Shown in pieces: positions 5,796-7,649 of a stretch of 7,649 bases of DNA; positions within the stretch are counted from its first letter, which is position 1; each line of letters starts with the position of its first letter. Under the pieces are notes generated by a model. It was not told the origin of the DNA. It worked only from the letters and a program-made list of their open reading frames with translations, and ran no database searches. The DNA is from Erysipelotrichaceae bacterium (GTDB taxonomy: Bacteria > Bacillota_I > Bacilli_A > Erysipelotrichales > Erysipelotrichaceae), in contig JAGACP010000182.1 in assembly GCA_017614055.1 (NCBI GenBank), positions 1-7,649 of the forward strand. Direction: 5' to 3'. Both the position numbers and the translations under genes were made by a program.

Positions 5796-6543
5796 TGCAG
5801 TGAAAGAGAAAGAAAGAATCGTTGAATTCATCAGGAACTATTATCGGGAAAACAATCTGAAGGGAGCCGTTCTGGGCATCTCCGGAGGAAAGGATTCCGG
5901 AGTCGTGGCAGGGCTGATGTGCGAAGCCATCGGTGCGGAGAATGTCGTGGGGCTTACATTGCCTTGTCATTCCAAGGCTGCCGACGCAAACGATGCGCAG
6001 CTCGTCGCGGAGAAGTTCGGCTTTGAACTGCTGAACATCGACCTTACCGAGGTCTACGACAGCTTCAAGGATCAGATAAAGCTGCTCGGAGACTATACCG
6101 AGGAACAGACGAAGAATTCCGACATCAACATCAAGCCGCGCATGAGGATGATGTCCGTATACTACATGGCTGCGCTGATGTCCGCCCTGAAGGGAGGGAC
6201 ATATATCGTTCCCGGCACCAGCAACGCCTGTGAACTGTACGTAGGCTATTTCACCAAAGGCGGCGATTCCGTCTACGACATCGCGCCTATATATTCATTG
6301 ACCGTCGATGAAGTAATCAAGGTCGGTGAAGTGCTGGGAGTGCCCGAGAAGGTCCTGTACAGAACGCCTGATGACGGCATTTCCGGACAAAGTGACGAAG
6401 ACAAGCTCGGCGTTTCATACAAAGCCATCGCTGCCGTCATGAACGGCGAGGAAGTCGATGAAGAGACCAGACAGAAGGTGGAGAAGCTTCACCGCGGTTC
6501 AAGACACAAGTTCAACATACCTGTATACAGAAAGGACGAATGA
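5788..6543 (+). CDS. nadE: NAD synthetase, ammonia-dependent form
   Basis: NadE converts nicotinate adenine dinucleotide (NaAD) to NAD with ATP and an amide nitrogen donor, the last step of NAD synthesis. The 251-residue product carries the PP-loop SGGKDS (32-37) in GAVLGISGGKDS, LPCHSKAADANDAQ (58-71), GTSNACELYVGYFTKGGD (143-160) followed by DIAPIYSLT, and DGISGQSDEDKLGVSY (196-211). It lacks the roughly 300-residue N-terminal glutaminase domain of the larger enzymes, so it should use free ammonia or a separate partner. The ATG at 5788 overlaps the pncB stop, with GAGGTGG (5774-5780) upstream inside pncB. Its own stop TGA shares one base with the nadD ATG (TGATG), which indicates tight translational coupling. 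Confidence 0.95.
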   Translation: MFDAVKEKERIVEFIRNYYRENNLKGAVLGISGGKDSGVVAGLMCEAIGAENVVGLTLPCHSKAADANDAQLVAEKFGFELLNIDLTEVYDSFKDQIKLLGDYTEEQTKNSDINIKPRMRMMSVYYMAALMSALKGGTYIVPGTSNACELYVGYFTKGGDSVYDIAPIYSLTVDEVIKVGEVLGVPEKVLYRTPDDGISGQSDEDKLGVSYKAIAAVMNGEEVDEETRQKVEKLHRGSRHKFNIPVYRKDE

Positions 6544-7649
6544 TGAAAGTCGGGGTATTCTGCGGATCTTTCTCGCCGGTCCACAAGGGGCACATCAGGA
6601 TAGCCCGGGCGTGTCTTGAGCAGAAACTGGTCGACGAAGTCCTGATCATCGCGACGGGAGACTACTGGGACAAGCACAATTCCATCTCTCTTGAAGACAG
6701 GATCGCCATGCTGGAGATGGTGGCGACCCCGGGCATCACGGTAGACCGCAGATACAACGGATATCCGTATACGTATCAGATCTTCGAACAGCTCGAGAAG
6801 GACCGTCCCGATGACGAGTTCGCCCTGATACTCGGCGGAGACAATGTCGTCAATTTCGACCGCTGGAAGAACTTCGAGATGCTGATGGGATACGATCTCA
6901 TCGTCGTCGGAAGAGACGAAAATGACAGGGACGTCATCGACGGATTCATGCGCAGATATGACAAGAAGAACTATCAGATACTGAATATCGAAAACATCGA
7001 CATCAGTTCGACATACATCAGGGAACACATAGACGACTATGAAGCGATCGAAGACATGATCGATGAAGGAGTGTACGGATACATGACAAAAATCAAAAAA
7101 ACATCTGCGACCCAGCACGAGATCACGGAAAGACATGATCTGCTGGACGGAAACGGCCATCTGATCGAGACCGGCTACGCAAAAAGTCTCATCCTTGACT
7201 ATGACAGGAAAGCCATCAAGGCCAATTCATTGAGGATCAAGGAATGGGACTACTATCTCATATACAACGACGATTTCGCTATCGCTCTCACCGTTGACGA
7301 CAACTCGTACATGGCGCTGGATTCGATATCCATCATCGATTTCAGGGAAAGATGGGAGCACACCAATTCGCCGATGAAGGCCATGACCATGGGAAACAGG
7401 AATTTCCCGAAATCATCCGTGGCAGGCGATGTCAAAGGCGAAGGCAAGAACTACAGGATAGAGTTCCTGCACAAGGATGATTCCAGAGTCCTCAATTTCT
7501 TCATGAAGAACTTCGACGGAGACAAGGACATCGAAGGATCCATAACGCTATACAAGGAACCTGACGAGTCCATGGTCATAGTCACCCCTTACAAGGAAAG
7601 CAAGGTTCATTTCTACTACAACCAGAAGATCAACTGCATGCCTGCGGAA
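6543..7649 (+). CDS. nadD: Apparent fusion: nicotinate-nucleotide adenylyltransferase (NadD) + DUF2804 protein (partial, open at right edge)
   Basis: One reading frame of 369 codons runs from the ATG at 6543 to the window end with no stop. Residues 1 to about 180 are NadD, which adenylates NaMN to NaAD: nucleotide-binding GSFSPVHKGH (8-17, histidines H14 and H17), R53 in the SLEDRIAML block, YPYTYQIFEQL (74-84), LGGDNVVNFDRWK (97-109), VVGRD (121-125) and ISSTYIR (154-160). NadD proteins normally end at about this point (IDEGVYGYM, 173-181). Here the frame continues through a lysine-rich linker (TKIKKTSAT) into DUF2804: QHEITERHDLLDGNG (191-205), RIKEWDYYLIYND (231-243), DNSYMALDSISI (253-264) and the family-typical YYNQKINCMPAE at the edge. 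DUF2804 has no function I can state. AAAGGA at 6531-6536 serves the start. I checked the frame through the junction line by line. The alternatives are a real fusion, a lost stop, or a base error in the source. Confidence 0.85.
   Translation, partial: MKVGVFCGSFSPVHKGHIRIARACLEQKLVDEVLIIATGDYWDKHNSISLEDRIAMLEMVATPGITVDRRYNGYPYTYQIFEQLEKDRPDDEFALILGGDNVVNFDRWKNFEMLMGYDLIVVGRDENDRDVIDGFMRRYDKKNYQILNIENIDISSTYIREHIDDYEAIEDMIDEGVYGYMTKIKKTSATQHEITERHDLLDGNGHLIETGYAKSLILDYDRKAIKANSLRIKEWDYYLIYNDDFAIALTVDDNSYMALDSISIIDFRERWEHTNSPMKAMTMGNRNFPKSSVAGDVKGEGKNYRIEFLHKDDSRVLNFFMKNFDGDKDIEGSITLYKEPDESMVIVTPYKESKVHFYYNQKINCMPAE
7065..7085 (+). promoter_or_regulatory. Internal ribosome-binding-like site and ATG at the NadD/DUF2804 junction
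   Basis: GAAGGAG (7065-7071) is followed after 11 nt by an in-frame ATG (7083-7085), codon 181 of the long frame, located exactly where NadD homology ends. The spacing is a little long but usable. It could be a relic of a separate DUF2804 start or an active internal start. The sequence also simply encodes DEGVYGYM, so coincidence is possible. Confidence 0.35.

Noticed and set aside
5243..5803. 186-codon frame inside pncB on the same strand
   Set aside because: An out-of-frame reading of a well-supported gene; low-complexity composition rich in R, Q and G.
4464..5831. 455-codon open frame antisense to pncB
   Set aside because: It covers pncB, the operon promoter, the terminator and part of the tRNA on the opposite strand, with no family resemblance; a codon-bias shadow.
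6489..7160. 223-codon open frame antisense to nadD
   Set aside because: Opposite to a frame with clear NadD motifs, with no ribosome binding site and no recognisable product.
1..7649. Mobile elements, CRISPR arrays, long direct repeats, toxin-antitoxin or defence genes
   Set aside because: No transposase or integrase motifs, no spaced repeats and no attachment-site duplication of the tRNA-Pro 3' end were seen.

Overview
The window looks like chromosomal DNA from a low-to-moderate GC Gram-positive bacterium (Bacillota). The evidence is the str operon order rpsL-rpsG-fusA-tuf, the Firmicute-type S12 with its N-terminal insertion, AGGAGG-type ribosome binding sites, A+T-rich promoters, and short hairpin-plus-T-tract termination. 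An Erysipelotrichia-like source is my guess; nothing here proves it. No mobile element, CRISPR array or other sign of recent transfer was seen.

Left part (1-3313), minus strand: the translation ('str') operon. It is read from right to left from a promoter near 3286-3313, through a roughly 90-nt leader that can fold into two hairpins, into rpsL (S12), rpsG (S7), fusA (EF-G) and the first 36 codons of tuf (EF-Tu), which runs off the left edge. A second promoter may sit between fusA and tuf.

Middle part (3331-4520), plus strand: a divergent small unit. It encodes a membrane protein resembling the substrate-binding (S) subunit of an ECF vitamin transporter. This overlaps by four bases (ATGA) a small 2H-phosphoesterase (LigT-like) gene. 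A tRNA-Pro(CGG) gene follows, and a strong hairpin terminator closes the unit.

Right part (4521-7649), plus strand: a compact NAD operon, pncB-nadE-nadD, whose genes overlap by 8 and 1 bases. Together they cover the three Preiss-Handler steps, nicotinate to NaMN (PncB), NaMN to NaAD (NadD) and NaAD to NAD (NadE). The promoter has a perfect TATAAT, almost no -35 box, and a 13-bp inverted repeat where the -35 should be, which suggests a regulator site.

The most unusual item is the last gene. The NadD reading frame does not stop where NadD proteins normally end. It continues without interruption into a DUF2804 protein that is still open at the right edge, giving an apparent NadD-DUF2804 fusion. 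A Shine-Dalgarno-like AAGGAG followed by an in-frame ATG lies at the junction, so the DUF2804 part could also be made alone. With a possible vitamin S subunit and a cyclic-phosphodiesterase-like protein next door, the right half may be a small nicotinate-uptake and NAD-metabolism neighbourhood. That wider link is inference.
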